Shown piece by piece: positions 7,602 through 16,265 of a stretch of DNA of 64,000 nucleotides (position 1 is the first letter of the stretch; every line of letters starts with the position of its first letter). The notes beneath the pieces were generated by a model. The model saw nothing but the letters and a program-made list of their open reading frames with translations. It was not told the origin of the DNA and searched no databases. This DNA is from Marinobacterium aestuarii (lineage in GTDB: Bacteria; Pseudomonadota; Gammaproteobacteria; Pseudomonadales; Balneatricaceae). Both the position numbers and the translations under genes were made by a program. The stretch is taken from contig NZ_CP015839.1 of NCBI RefSeq assembly GCF_001651805.1, forward strand, positions 1,612,001 through 1,676,000, given 5' to 3'.

Positions 7602-10600
7602 GTGACTATCGATATTGAACATCTTCGTCAGCAGCTTGCGCTCTGCCAGTGCAAGGATCGCCTTGGTCTTCTCAGAAAGTTTCAGCAGCTGGAACAGCGC
7701 CTGGAAAAGGGCTTGCCGGCGGATCGCATCGCGATCCAGCTGGAACAGGCACTGGAACACTCAGCGGCGCAGGTAAAGGCGCGCGCTGCGCGGGTCCAGA
7801 GCATTAATTACCCCGATTTGCCGGTATCAGCGCGGCGCGAGGAAATCGCCAAGGTGATCGCCGCCAATCAGGTGGTCGTTATTGCCGGTGAGACAGGTTC
7901 CGGCAAGACCACTCAGATACCCAAGATCTGCCTGGAGCTGGGCCTGGGCGTGCGTGGCCTTATTGGTCACACCCAGCCGCGGCGCCTGGCCGCGCGCACT
8001 GTGGCGACGCGCATAGCGCAAGAGATGAATTGCAGCCTGGGTGACCAGGTGGGCTATCAGGTTCGCTTCACCGAGCAGGTGTCTGACCATACCCTGATCA
8101 AGCTGATGACCGACGGTATCCTGCTGGCGGAAACGCAGCACGACCGGTTGCTGGAGCGCTATGACGTCATCATTATCGATGAAGCCCATGAGCGCAGTCT
8201 CAATATCGACTTTCTGCTGGGATACCTGAAACGGATTCTGCCGCAGCGCCCGGACCTTAAGGTCATCATCACCTCGGCCACTATCGATCTGGAGCGTTTC
8301 TCGCGCCACTTTGATGACGCACCCATTATTGAGGTTTCGGGGCGCACCTACCCGGTTGAAGTGCTCTATCGCCCGCTGAATGATCGCGGTGAAGACCAGC
8401 CCGATGTAGACCAGCAGCAGGCAATTCTGGAGGCGGTGGAGGAAATCACCGATCTGGGGCGCAGTCAGCGCAGCAACAGCGCGCGGGATATTCTGATTTT
8501 TCTCAGTGGCGAGCGGGAAATCCGCGAAACGGCCGAAGTGCTGCGCCGGGCACAGTTGCGTGATACCGAAGTCATGCCGCTCTATGCGCGCCTGAGCGTG
8601 GCGGAGCAGAATCGGGTGTTTCAGGCGGATCGTGGTGCAGGCAGGCGCATAGTGCTGGCCACCAACGTGGCGGAAACCTCGGTCACGGTCCCGGGCATCG
8701 GTTACGTCATTGATCCCGGCCAGGCCCGTATTTCGCGTTACAGCTATAGAGCCAAGGTACAGCGTCTGCCGATTGAAGCGGTGTCCCAGGCCAGCGCCAA
8801 TCAGCGCATGGGGCGCTGCGGTCGCATCTCCGCGGGTATCTGCATTCGACTTTATTCGCAAGAGGATTTCGAGGCCCGACCGCGCTTTACCGATGCCGAG
8901 ATCCGGCGTACCAATCTGGCCGCGGTCATCCTGCAGATGCTCAGTCTGAGGCTGGGTGATATCGCCGACTTCCCCTTTATCGATCCACCGGACAGCCGCT
9001 TTATCAGTGACGGCTTCAAGCTGCTCGAAGAGCTCGGTGCTGTTGATACGGGGCGCGGCATGACGGCACTCGGGCGTCAGCTGGCACAGTTGCCGGTGGA
9101 CCCGCGCATCGGGCGCATGGTGCTGGAGGGGGCCAAGCAGAATGCACTGCGCGAAGTGCTGGTGGTGGCCAGTGCGCTGAGCAGCCAGGATCCGCGTGAG
9201 CGCCCGCTCGACAAGCAGCAGGCGGCGGATGAGAAACACCGGGAATACGCCGACGATGAATCGGATTTTGTCACCCTGCTCAAGCTGTGGAATCTGTATG
9301 AAGAGCAGCGCCAGAGCCTGAGTCAGAATCAGCTGCGCAAATACTGCCAGAAGCACTTTCTGTCATTTTTGCGCATGCGCGAGTGGCGCGATGTGCATCG
9401 CCAGCTGCACTTGATTTGCCGGCAGTTGAAGCTGCAGGAAAACTCGATTGCGGCGGAATATGAGCCGTTTCACAAGTCGCTGCTGGCCGGGCTGCTGAGC
9501 CAGATTGGCATGCGACAGGAGAATCGGGAATATCTGGGGGCGCGCAACCGCCGCTTTCATCTGTTTCCGGCTTCGACAATATTCAAGAAGGCGCCCAAGT
9601 GGGTGATGTCGGCGGAAATGGTCGAGACATCGCGCCTGTTTGCCCGCATGAATGCGGCGATCAAGCCTGAGTGGGTCGAGCCACTGGCCGGGCATCTGGT
9701 CAAGCGCAGCTATCTTGAACCGCACTGGGAGAAAAAACGCGCCCAGGTCGTGGCCAGCGAACAAGTCACGCTCTTTGGTCTGATCATAGTACCGCGACGC
9801 AAGATCCATTACGGCACCATAGATCCAGTCGCCTGCCACGAGATCTTCATTCGCAGTGCGCTGGTGGAAGGGGAGTACCAGACCCAGGCGAAGTATTTCA
9901 GCCACAACCGCACACTGCTGGACGGGGTGGAGGCGCTGGAAGCCAAAAGCCGGCGCCGCGACCTGCTGGTGGATGAGGACAGTCTGTACGACTTCTATGC
10001 CGGACGCCTGGCCGAGAGTGGTGGCGCGGATATCGTTAACGGTGCGGGCTTTGAGCACTGGCGCAAGAGCGCCGAGCAGCAGAACCCTCAGGTGCTGTTC
10101 TTTACTGAGGCAGACGTATTGCAGCGCTCGGCGGCCCATGTGACAGCGCGGGACTATCCGCAGCGCATGAGGCTGGAAGGCGTCGACCTGCCGCTTAACT
10201 ATCAGTTCGAACCCGGCACCGCCAGTGACGGCGTTACGCTCGATCTGCCGCTGGCACTGTTGAACGGGGTAACCCCGCGGCGCCCCGACTGGCTGGTACC
10301 CGGCATGCTGCAAGACAAGTGCATTGCCATCCTTAAAGGCTTGCCCAAGCCGCTGCGCAAGCATTTCGTGCCGATTCCGGATCATGTGCGGGCCTTCACC
10401 GATCAGGTGGTGTTTGCCGACGGTGATCTGTACGAGGCGCTCAGCCTGTTTTTGCGGCGCAAAACCGGTGTGCGCCTGGACCCGGCCAAGTTGCGCGCCG
10501 TCGAGCTGGACAAGCACTTCCGCATGAATATTCGTTTGCTGGATGCGGCCGGTCAGCAGTTGGGTGCCGGGCGGGACCTGGAGACGCTCTCAAGTGAATT

Positions 10601-11519
10601 TGGCAAGCAGGCCGAAGCTGCGTTGCGTGAAGGGCCGGGGGATAGCTGGGGTCGCAGCGGCTTGACTCGCTGGGATTTCGGAGAGCTGCCTGAGTCTGTG
10701 GAGCTGCGCCAGGCCGGCGGCATCCGCGTGGCGGCCTATCCTGGGTTGCGGGACTGCGGCGCAAGTGTCGAGCTGCACATCTGTGCCTCGGCGGATCAGG
10801 CGCAGGCGGAATCGCGCCAGGGCGTTGCCCGGCTTGCCATGCTGGAGCTCGCGGCGCCGGTGCGCTATGCGAGGCGCGAGATGCCTCATCTAAATGAAGC
10901 ACTACTGTACGGCGGTGCCCAGTTTGACAAGACGCGGTTGGCGGATGCCATCCTGATGCAGGCGCTGATGCAATTAATGCAGCTGGATGAGTCGCTGCCG
11001 CGCTCAGAGTCGGATTACAGGGCGAGGCTTGAGCAGGCGCGTGCAGTTTTATGGGAAAAGGTTGTTCAACTGGCCGGGTTTGTACGCGACTGTCACCGGG
11101 ATTATCACCAAGTGCGCAAGCAGCTGGGCGGAAACATCCCGCTGCAGGCAGTAACAGTACTGAATGATATAAAAAGTCAGCTTTCGGAGCTGATGCAGGC
11201 TGAATATTTGCTGACTACCCCCTGGCCGCAGTTGCAGCATTACCCGCGTTATCTGCAGGCGATTCTGAAGCGGCTGGAAAAATACCAGCGAGACCTTAAT
11301 CGGGAGCGGTTATTATCTGACCAGTTGCAACAGTACTGGCAGCGCTATAAAGGTTTACGCGACAAAAATAAGGCTCAGGGTTTGTTTGACCCGGCGCTTG
11401 AAGAGTATCGCTGGATGCTGGAAGAGTACCGCGTCTCGCTTTTTGCCCAGGCGCTGGGTACCCAGGTCGCAGTATCGGACAAGCGGCTGCAGCAGCAGTG
11501 GCGCCAGTTGCAGGCGTGA
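7602..11519 (+). CDS. hrpA: ATP-dependent RNA helicase HrpA (DEAH box)
   Basis: DEAH-box RNA helicase of 1305 residues, essentially the E. coli HrpA length (1300). Visible motifs in order: GETGSGKT (96-103), DEAH (193-196), TSATI (about 224-228) and a motif VI QRMGRCGR near residue 400. The helicase core is followed by the helical-bundle and OB domains and the long HrpA-specific C-terminal region. In E. coli HrpA rescues stalled ribosomes by pulling on mRNA. The start is a GTG giving VTIDIEHLRQQL, with no clear ribosome-binding site, so the exact start is less certain than the gene. It stands alone, with 650 bases of spacer after it. Confidence 0.95.
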   Translation: MTIDIEHLRQQLALCQCKDRLGLLRKFQQLEQRLEKGLPADRIAIQLEQALEHSAAQVKARAARVQSINYPDLPVSARREEIAKVIAANQVVVIAGETGSGKTTQIPKICLELGLGVRGLIGHTQPRRLAARTVATRIAQEMNCSLGDQVGYQVRFTEQVSDHTLIKLMTDGILLAETQHDRLLERYDVIIIDEAHERSLNIDFLLGYLKRILPQRPDLKVIITSATIDLERFSRHFDDAPIIEVSGRTYPVEVLYRPLNDRGEDQPDVDQQQAILEAVEEITDLGRSQRSNSARDILIFLSGEREIRETAEVLRRAQLRDTEVMPLYARLSVAEQNRVFQADRGAGRRIVLATNVAETSVTVPGIGYVIDPGQARISRYSYRAKVQRLPIEAVSQASANQRMGRCGRISAGICIRLYSQEDFEARPRFTDAEIRRTNLAAVILQMLSLRLGDIADFPFIDPPDSRFISDGFKLLEELGAVDTGRGMTALGRQLAQLPVDPRIGRMVLEGAKQNALREVLVVASALSSQDPRERPLDKQQAADEKHREYADDESDFVTLLKLWNLYEEQRQSLSQNQLRKYCQKHFLSFLRMREWRDVHRQLHLICRQLKLQENSIAAEYEPFHKSLLAGLLSQIGMRQENREYLGARNRRFHLFPASTIFKKAPKWVMSAEMVETSRLFARMNAAIKPEWVEPLAGHLVKRSYLEPHWEKKRAQVVASEQVTLFGLIIVPRRKIHYGTIDPVACHEIFIRSALVEGEYQTQAKYFSHNRTLLDGVEALEAKSRRRDLLVDEDSLYDFYAGRLAESGGADIVNGAGFEHWRKSAEQQNPQVLFFTEADVLQRSAAHVTARDYPQRMRLEGVDLPLNYQFEPGTASDGVTLDLPLALLNGVTPRRPDWLVPGMLQDKCIAILKGLPKPLRKHFVPIPDHVRAFTDQVVFADGDLYEALSLFLRRKTGVRLDPAKLRAVELDKHFRMNIRLLDAAGQQLGAGRDLETLSSEFGKQAEAALREGPGDSWGRSGLTRWDFGELPESVELRQAGGIRVAAYPGLRDCGASVELHICASADQAQAESRQGVARLAMLELAAPVRYARREMPHLNEALLYGGAQFDKTRLADAILMQALMQLMQLDESLPRSESDYRARLEQARAVLWEKVVQLAGFVRDCHRDYHQVRKQLGGNIPLQAVTVLNDIKSQLSELMQAEYLLTTPWPQLQHYPRYLQAILKRLEKYQRDLNRERLLSDQLQQYWQRYKGLRDKNKAQGLFDPALEEYRWMLEEYRVSLFAQALGTQVAVSDKRLQQQWRQLQA

Positions 11520-12174
11520 TTGTGCCTTGTAAAGGGCGAGAGGCAGCTGTTGCGCTCTAATAAGTGCCTTGTATGTTGCATGTTTTGGCGTCAGCTCCGC
11601 CGGCGACAGCTGGCACAAGTGAAAATGGCAGTAGTGACAGGCCTCGGGTGTCTGGAAGGTTGATAATAGAATCGCCAGCAAAGCATAAAATGTCGCAGCA
11701 GTTGTTGCGATTACGGCGTTTCTTGCTGTGGCGTCAGTGGTTTGGCGATGCGTCTTAATAGCGGGCTATGGTTTTTTGCAAGTCTTTATGTGCCTCGACG
11801 AGGCCTTACGCCAAATCGTTTGATCGCAGGCGGTCTGACGGCTGTGGGCGGGCTTGCGCGCCGCAGGCGGGTATGCTGTAATGCCTGCGGTTTGGCTATT
11901 GTCTGGCGGTTGCAATAGAGATATCCGTACCGGTTTGTTTAAAGCGGGAAAGGGTCAGACAAGGCAAAAGAATGTACAGGATTACTTAGCCTTTAGTTAC
12001 AATTCGTGTGTAGCTATAAATAAAGTGGCCAGGCGAGAAGGAAAAGAAATGAAAAAAATCCTTTCACTGGTTTGAAATATTTAGGATTTATAGTACTTTC
12101 CTAGAAGCACTTAGGTGCACTAAGAAAAACTAGAGTACACAACTAGTAAGTTGAATCATTGAAGGGGAATGTTG
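11520..12174. other. Long intergenic region upstream of the porin
   Basis: No real gene is visible. A perfect 8-bp inverted repeat CCGCAGGC...GCCTGCGG lies at 11861-11890. Further right the sequence becomes AT-rich and carries a probable promoter (TATAAA at 12015-12020), a nine-codon mini-ORF listed separately, and two small hairpins in the leader: CTTAG-GTGCA-CTAAG near 12110-12124 and ACTAG...CTAGT near 12130-12147. This is consistent with a long, structured 5' untranslated region for the porin mRNA. Confidence 0.5.
12049..12075 (+). other. Nine-codon mini-ORF (MKKILSLV-stop) in the porin leader
   Basis: ATG AAA AAA ATC CTT TCA CTG GTT TGA preceded by AGAAGGAAAAG, a good ribosome site. The peptide resembles the beginning of a signal peptide, as does the porin's own start (MKKSLIAL) 100 nt further on. 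It could be a leader peptide, or a remnant of a duplicated porin 5' end that lost its body. Translation is not proven. Confidence 0.35.
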
Positions 12175-13161
12175 ATGAAAAAGTCACTGATCGCTCTGGC
12201 TATCGCCGGTGCCATGACTGCTCCGATCGTCGCTCAGGCTGATGCCACTCTGTACGGTAGCGTCGATACCCGTCTGCAGTTCAAAGAAGACAAAGATGCC
12301 AACCTGTACGTCGACAAAGCTGAAATCGGCGTTAAAGGTTCTTCCGACCTGGAAAACCTGGACGGCGTTAAAGCTACTTACCAGATCGAATTCCGTCTGG
12401 ATGCCAACGGTTCCGATGGCAGCATCGAAGGTTTTGATATCGCTGGTGGTGCTGGCAACGACAGTAATGTCAACGGCGACGTTACCCTGCGTAAAGCCAA
12501 CGTCGGCCTGGTTGGCGGCTTCGGTATCGTGCAGGTAGGTCGTCAGAACCGTCTGACCGAAGCTGCTGAAGGCTATACCGACATCCTGATGGGTGCGAGC
12601 AACAAGTACTGGAATAACGACCGCGTGGGTAACTCCATCGCTTACGTGACGCCAAAAATGGCTGGTTTTGAAGCCTATGCTCAGTTGATCGTCGATGGCG
12701 GCAATAGTGATGTTGAAGAAGACGTTGATGCCTGGATGGCTGGTTTCAACTACTCCATCATGGATCTGAGCCTGTCTGTTGGTTACACCGAAATCGATGG
12801 TAACTACATCGACGGCAACGCTGGTGATTCTGGTTTCCCTGACGGCGAACTGCTGACTGTTGGTGCTGGCTACAACATCGGCGACCTGACCCTGGGCGCT
12901 ACTTACGAAGATGCTGAGTTCGGTTCTTTGGAAGCCGACATGTATGCCGTTGCTGCAACTTACGCAATTGGCAATGCCAAGCTGAAAGCTGTTTACGGAC
13001 AGAATGACTACAACTACCAGTCTGAAGAAGACGCTTACGGCTTGCAGGCTGAATACGCTCTGGGCAAAAAAGCCGGTCTGAAAGCGGCTTACACCGTACT
13101 GGACATTGATGACGGCGATAAAGAAGACACCGTTACTCTGAGCTACTACGTAAACTTCTAA
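12175..13161 (+). CDS. Gram-negative outer-membrane porin
   Basis: Trimeric general porin family, 328 residues. A classical signal peptide (MKKSLIALAIAGAMTAPIVA, then QA-DA) is followed by beta-barrel strands beginning TLYGSVDTRL and ending in the C-terminal YYVNF, whose terminal Phe is the BAM recognition signal. Acidic residues are abundant, as in marine porins. Codon use is markedly biased (GGT, GAA, AAA, CTG), unlike the neighbours, which indicates very high expression. The ATG at 12175 is chosen over 12169 because GAAGGGGA at 12161-12168 is properly spaced from it. A strong terminator follows. Confidence 0.93.
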   Translation: MKKSLIALAIAGAMTAPIVAQADATLYGSVDTRLQFKEDKDANLYVDKAEIGVKGSSDLENLDGVKATYQIEFRLDANGSDGSIEGFDIAGGAGNDSNVNGDVTLRKANVGLVGGFGIVQVGRQNRLTEAAEGYTDILMGASNKYWNNDRVGNSIAYVTPKMAGFEAYAQLIVDGGNSDVEEDVDAWMAGFNYSIMDLSLSVGYTEIDGNYIDGNAGDSGFPDGELLTVGAGYNIGDLTLGATYEDAEFGSLEADMYAVAATYAIGNAKLKAVYGQNDYNYQSEEDAYGLQAEYALGKKAGLKAAYTVLDIDDGDKEDTVTLSYYVNF

Positions 13162-13187
13162 TCCGCCTGGCGTGATTGGTTGTGCAG

Positions 13188-13215
13188 AAGGGTCCCCGCA
13201 AGGGGGCCCTTTTTT
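13188..13215 (+). terminator. Rho-independent terminator of the porin gene
   Basis: AAGGGTCCCC, loop GCAA, GGGGGCCCTT followed directly by a run of T. Located 26 nt after the porin stop. Confidence 0.92.
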
Positions 13216-13345
13216 CGTTGGGGCAATGCTTGCCGAGTGGGCTGGGCGGCGGGGATGCTACTCTGCATCTGGTTTGCGCAGGTGCGAAATGCTATAAAGA
13301 GCAGATGTTTAGGCAGTGTTAAGTTTAGTAAAGGAAGCATTGACG

Positions 13346-14050
13346 ATGAAATCCTGCAAGGCTGCGATGTTGAGCGCAGCGCTGATTGCTGCGCCGCTGG
13401 TTGCGGCCGAACAAGGCGAGAGCGTATCTGCGGATCCATGGGAAGGTTTTAACCGGACCCTGTTCGAGTTTAACGATATGCTGGATCGTTATGCGCTGAA
13501 ACCGGTTGCCCAAGGCTATCAGTATGTGACGCCGGATCTGGTTGAACGTGGCGTGTCGAACTTTTTTGGCAATCTGGGGGATGTACGCACCCTGGTAAAC
13601 AACGCGCTGCAGTTGAAGCTGCATGATGCCGCCAGTGATGCCGCCCGCATAACGCTTAACACCACCTTTGGTCTTGTCGGTGTCCTGGATTTAGCGACGC
13701 CGCTGGGGCTGGAAAAGCACAATGAAGACCTCGGTCAGACGCTGGGCTACTGGGGCGTGCCGAGTGGCAACTATCTGGTGTTGCCACTGTTTGGCCCCAG
13801 CACCCTGCGTGATGGCGTGGCGCTGGTGCCGGACAGCTACCTGGACCCTGTGGGCGAAGTCGAGCATGTGCCGACGCGTAACAGCCTCTATGGGGCGCGC
13901 CTGATTGATACCCGCGCGGAGCTGTTGAAGTCCGAAGGTTTGATCAGCGGTGATCGCTATCTTTTCATCCGCGATGCCTATCTGCAGCGCCGGGAATACC
14001 AGGTTAATGACGGTCAAATCAATGCGCCTTTTGATGCTCAGGACTTCTGA
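13346..14050 (+). CDS. mlaA: MlaA/VacJ family outer-membrane lipid asymmetry protein
   Basis: Removes misplaced phospholipid from the outer leaflet of the outer membrane and hands it to the Mla transport chain. The 234-residue protein carries the family start DPWEGFNRTLFEFND and the motifs GNLGDVRTLVNN, TFGLVGVLDLATPLGL and GQTLGYWGVPSGNYLVLPLFGPST. The signal peptide (MKSCKAAMLSAALIAAPLVA) has no lipobox cysteine near its cleavage site, so unlike E. coli MlaA this protein is probably secreted without lipidation. The ATG at 13346 has AAAGGAAG upstream; an in-frame ATG at 13316 lacks one. The rssB-like gene follows 80 nt later. Confidence 0.93.
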   Translation: MKSCKAAMLSAALIAAPLVAAEQGESVSADPWEGFNRTLFEFNDMLDRYALKPVAQGYQYVTPDLVERGVSNFFGNLGDVRTLVNNALQLKLHDAASDAARITLNTTFGLVGVLDLATPLGLEKHNEDLGQTLGYWGVPSGNYLVLPLFGPSTLRDGVALVPDSYLDPVGEVEHVPTRNSLYGARLIDTRAELLKSEGLISGDRYLFIRDAYLQRREYQVNDGQINAPFDAQDF

Positions 14051-14130
14051 TCTTTGCGTTGCAACTTCAGGGTAATCGGCGTAGTGTGCAGGCTCATGAA
14101 TATGTGGCTTTTTCTACCGCAGGCTACTCT

Positions 14131-15306
14131 ATGAGTCCCCCCTGCCACCGGATTCTGCTGGTGGAGTCCGATACTCAACTTATCGATCAAATCTTTGAAC
14201 TTAGTGAGCAGGTCGAGCCTTTTCGTCTGCAGATACTGAGAGCCTCTGATGCGTCGGCGCTCGAAAGCCTGCTGGATCACTATGAGTTTTCGCTGGCTGT
14301 GGTCAATGTCCAGCGGCTGCCGGCGGATCTTGCTCTGCGCGACCTTTGTATCCGTTTGCACCCCAAGCCGGTTGTTGCGCTGGTGCCAGAGCTGGATGCT
14401 TCCTATCTGCTCAGTGGGCTGCGTGCCGGTGCCAGTGACATCTACAGCTACCGTTGCCTGCAGTACGAAGCCCAGGCCTTTGTCGCGACACTCTCTCGCC
14501 TGCTGAGCCGGGCGGCGCAGCTTGAGGCTGCAAACCTCTACCGCGAGAGTCTGGAGCGCAGTCTTGATGAGCTGCGTTCGGACCAGATGGCAGCTCAGCA
14601 GGTGCAGCAGAATTTGCTGCCGGCCAAGCTGCAAACCATCGGTGGCGTCAGTTTTGCCTATGATCTGACGCCGTCCCTGGTGCTGAGTGGTGACTTTGTC
14701 GATGTGGCGCCGCTGGATGATCATCTAACGCTGTTTTATCTGGCTGACGTTTCAGGCCATGGAGCCTCGTCGGCGCTGGTCACTGTGTTGCTCAAGAATA
14801 TGACCAATCGTGTGTTGCGGGCCCACCATCGTGATACGCCCCTGTCTGAGCTGTCGCCTGCCTCTACCCTCTACTTGCTGAACCGCGAGCTGCTTGATAC
14901 CGGCCTTGGCAAGCATTTTACGATCTTTGCCGGGATTCTGGATGCGCGTAATTCAACCCTCAAATACGCCGTGGGGGGGCACCACCCCATGCCGATCCTG
15001 AGTCAGGGAGGGGAGGCACGCTTTCTGTCCGGTCGGGGCATGCCGGTGGGGCTGTTTGACGAGCCGTTTTTTGATGAGCACGAGCTGCATCTGGCCGATA
15101 CATTTTCACTGACTCTGTTCTCGGACGGCGTGCTGGAAGTCATGGTTGGGGAAGGCTCGCTGGAAAAACGTGAGGAGCGGTTGCGCACTCTGGTAGCGGC
15201 GGGTGTAGTGCAGCCTGATGATTTGCTGGACACTGTGCTGGGTACCGCCAGCTGTCCGGATGATATTGCTATTTTGACTTTGTTCCGGGACGCTTCTGAT
15301 GCGTGA
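14131..15306 (+). CDS. rssB: Response regulator with PP2C/SpoIIE phosphatase output (Pseudomonas RssB type)
   Basis: Predicted serine phosphatase that activates an anti-sigma-factor antagonist in a partner-switching pathway. The 391-residue protein has an N-terminal receiver-like domain (1-120), a short coiled coil (about 130-160) and a PP2C domain with the metal-binding DVSGHG signature and a terminal CPDDIAILTLF. The receiver looks degenerate: the strand that should end in the phosphoacceptor Asp reads AVVNVQRLP with no Asp. It overlaps the downstream STAS gene by 8 nt. The order mlaA - PP2C regulator - STAS - tal - dusA recalls P. aeruginosa PA2800-PA2795, which is why I use the RssB name rather than HsbR. 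The ATG at 14131 was preferred to a TTG at 14059. Confidence 0.85.
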   Translation: MSPPCHRILLVESDTQLIDQIFELSEQVEPFRLQILRASDASALESLLDHYEFSLAVVNVQRLPADLALRDLCIRLHPKPVVALVPELDASYLLSGLRAGASDIYSYRCLQYEAQAFVATLSRLLSRAAQLEAANLYRESLERSLDELRSDQMAAQQVQQNLLPAKLQTIGGVSFAYDLTPSLVLSGDFVDVAPLDDHLTLFYLADVSGHGASSALVTVLLKNMTNRVLRAHHRDTPLSELSPASTLYLLNRELLDTGLGKHFTIFAGILDARNSTLKYAVGGHHPMPILSQGGEARFLSGRGMPVGLFDEPFFDEHELHLADTFSLTLFSDGVLEVMVGEGSLEKREERLRTLVAAGVVQPDDLLDTVLGTASCPDDIAILTLFRDASDA

Positions 15307-15784
15307 AGGCTCGATTTTTTTTGCCCGCGAGGGTGATAGTTACGTATTGAAGTTTGTTGGCGAAGTGCGCCTCACGCTCTGTACGACCCTTGATCGCCAC
15401 CTGGAGCAGGTACTGGCCGTTGGGGGTGTTCGGCATATTCTGGTGGATTTGACCGAAACCGATAGCATTGACAGTACGTCGCTGGGGTTGATTGCCAAGC
15501 TGGCGGTGGGGGCGAGTCGTCTGTCTCTGGAGGCGCCGACCCTGGTATCGACCAATGAAGATGTGACGCGCATTCTTTTTACCATGGGTTTTGAGCGCAT
15601 TTTTTTGCTGCTGGATACCATGCCAACCAGTCTGGTCGATCTCAAGCGGCTGCCGTTTGTGCAGGAATCGGAAGCAGCGGTGCGTGATCGTATTATTGAA
15701 GCGCACAAGGTTCTGATGAGTCTGAATGAGTCTAATCGGGATGCCTTTGTTGATCTGGTTTCTACGCTGGAGTGTCACCTCTGA
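15299..15784 (+). CDS. rssC: STAS-domain anti-sigma factor antagonist (RssC/HsbA-like)
   Basis: Substrate of the upstream PP2C phosphatase: when dephosphorylated, such proteins bind an anti-sigma factor and free its partner. The 161-residue protein has a STAS fold at about 1-110, with the phosphorylatable serine region IDSTSLGLIAKLA, and a C-terminal helical extension like that of the pseudomonad RssC and HsbA proteins. The start overlaps the end of the phosphatase gene by 8 nt, so the two are translationally coupled. No anti-sigma kinase gene is in the neighbourhood. The 3' flank carries the candidate CsrA-binding RNA. Confidence 0.88.
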   Translation: MREGSIFFAREGDSYVLKFVGEVRLTLCTTLDRHLEQVLAVGGVRHILVDLTETDSIDSTSLGLIAKLAVGASRLSLEAPTLVSTNEDVTRILFTMGFERIFLLLDTMPTSLVDLKRLPFVQESEAAVRDRIIEAHKVLMSLNESNRDAFVDLVSTLECHL

Positions 15785-15868
15785 CTCAGGGCGGGATTCT
15801 AGCCAGTCGGGCGTGCTTTTAGGAGTTTGTCCTATGGTATCTGCCGGTAAAAGCTCTAGTATTGACTT

Positions 15869-16004
15869 TGTAAGCTGAGGTCACAGGGATAGGGCGCGAC
15901 GAAGGGATACGAACTCAATTACTCACTTCTCAGGGATTTGAGGGGTGACCGGCAAGGATGCTGGGCGAGGGCTTGATGGCAGGATGCCAAAGAGCCCTTT
16001 TTTT
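15869..16004 (+). ncRNA. Candidate CsrA/RsmA-titrating small RNA (CsrB/RsmZ-like)
   Basis: No ORF. Within 136 nt there are five (A)GGA(U) motifs: AGGGAT at 15885 and 15903, AGGGAT at 15932, AGGATG at 15955 and 15981. The last three each lie in the loop of a hairpin, and the hairpins follow one another: TCACTTCTCA-GGGATT-TGAGGGGTGA (15923-15948), CCGGCA-AGGA-TGCTGG (15949-15964), and TGGCA-GGA-TGCCA inside the terminal stem (15969-15997), which ends in seven T. GGA in hairpin loops is the known recognition element for CsrA/RsmA. The 5' end is not fixed: a TAGTAT at 15857-15862 is a poor -10, and only a half GacA box (TGTAAG, 15869) is present. It may instead be a 3'-UTR-derived RNA from rssC. 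Confidence 0.55.
15969..16004 (+). terminator. Intrinsic terminator after rssC / end of candidate sRNA
   Basis: GGGCTT...AGAGCCC outer stem with an inner perfect TGGCA-GGA-TGCCA hairpin, followed by TTTTTTT (15998-16004). Confidence 0.88.
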
Positions 16005-16158
16005 ATGTCTGCTTTTTATATCTGCAGCTTTATTTATCTCTGCTTCAAGCGCTTTGCAATAATCTGATCTGCCCAGTTTTTTAGACTCGCTTGCGCCTCG
16101 AATTTACCGGTTGCCTGATATTTTCAAGTGTCTGGCGCTCGCCCGGCTTTTATCTTTT

Positions 16159-16207
<49 letters not shown>

Positions 16208-16265
16208 AGCGAAAGTGCGTATAGCTCGCCGTCCCTGGCAGGCTAAGTGCGGCGGTGCCCGTGCG

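Noticed and set aside
7827-9356. 509-codon open frame on the minus strand inside hrpA
   Set aside because: It is the antisense shadow of a GC-rich, codon-biased helicase gene and shows no family likeness.
15840-15886. Full GacA upstream activating sequence for the candidate CsrA-binding RNA
   Set aside because: Only the TGTAAG half is present, and it sits at the proposed RNA start instead of about 60-80 bp upstream.
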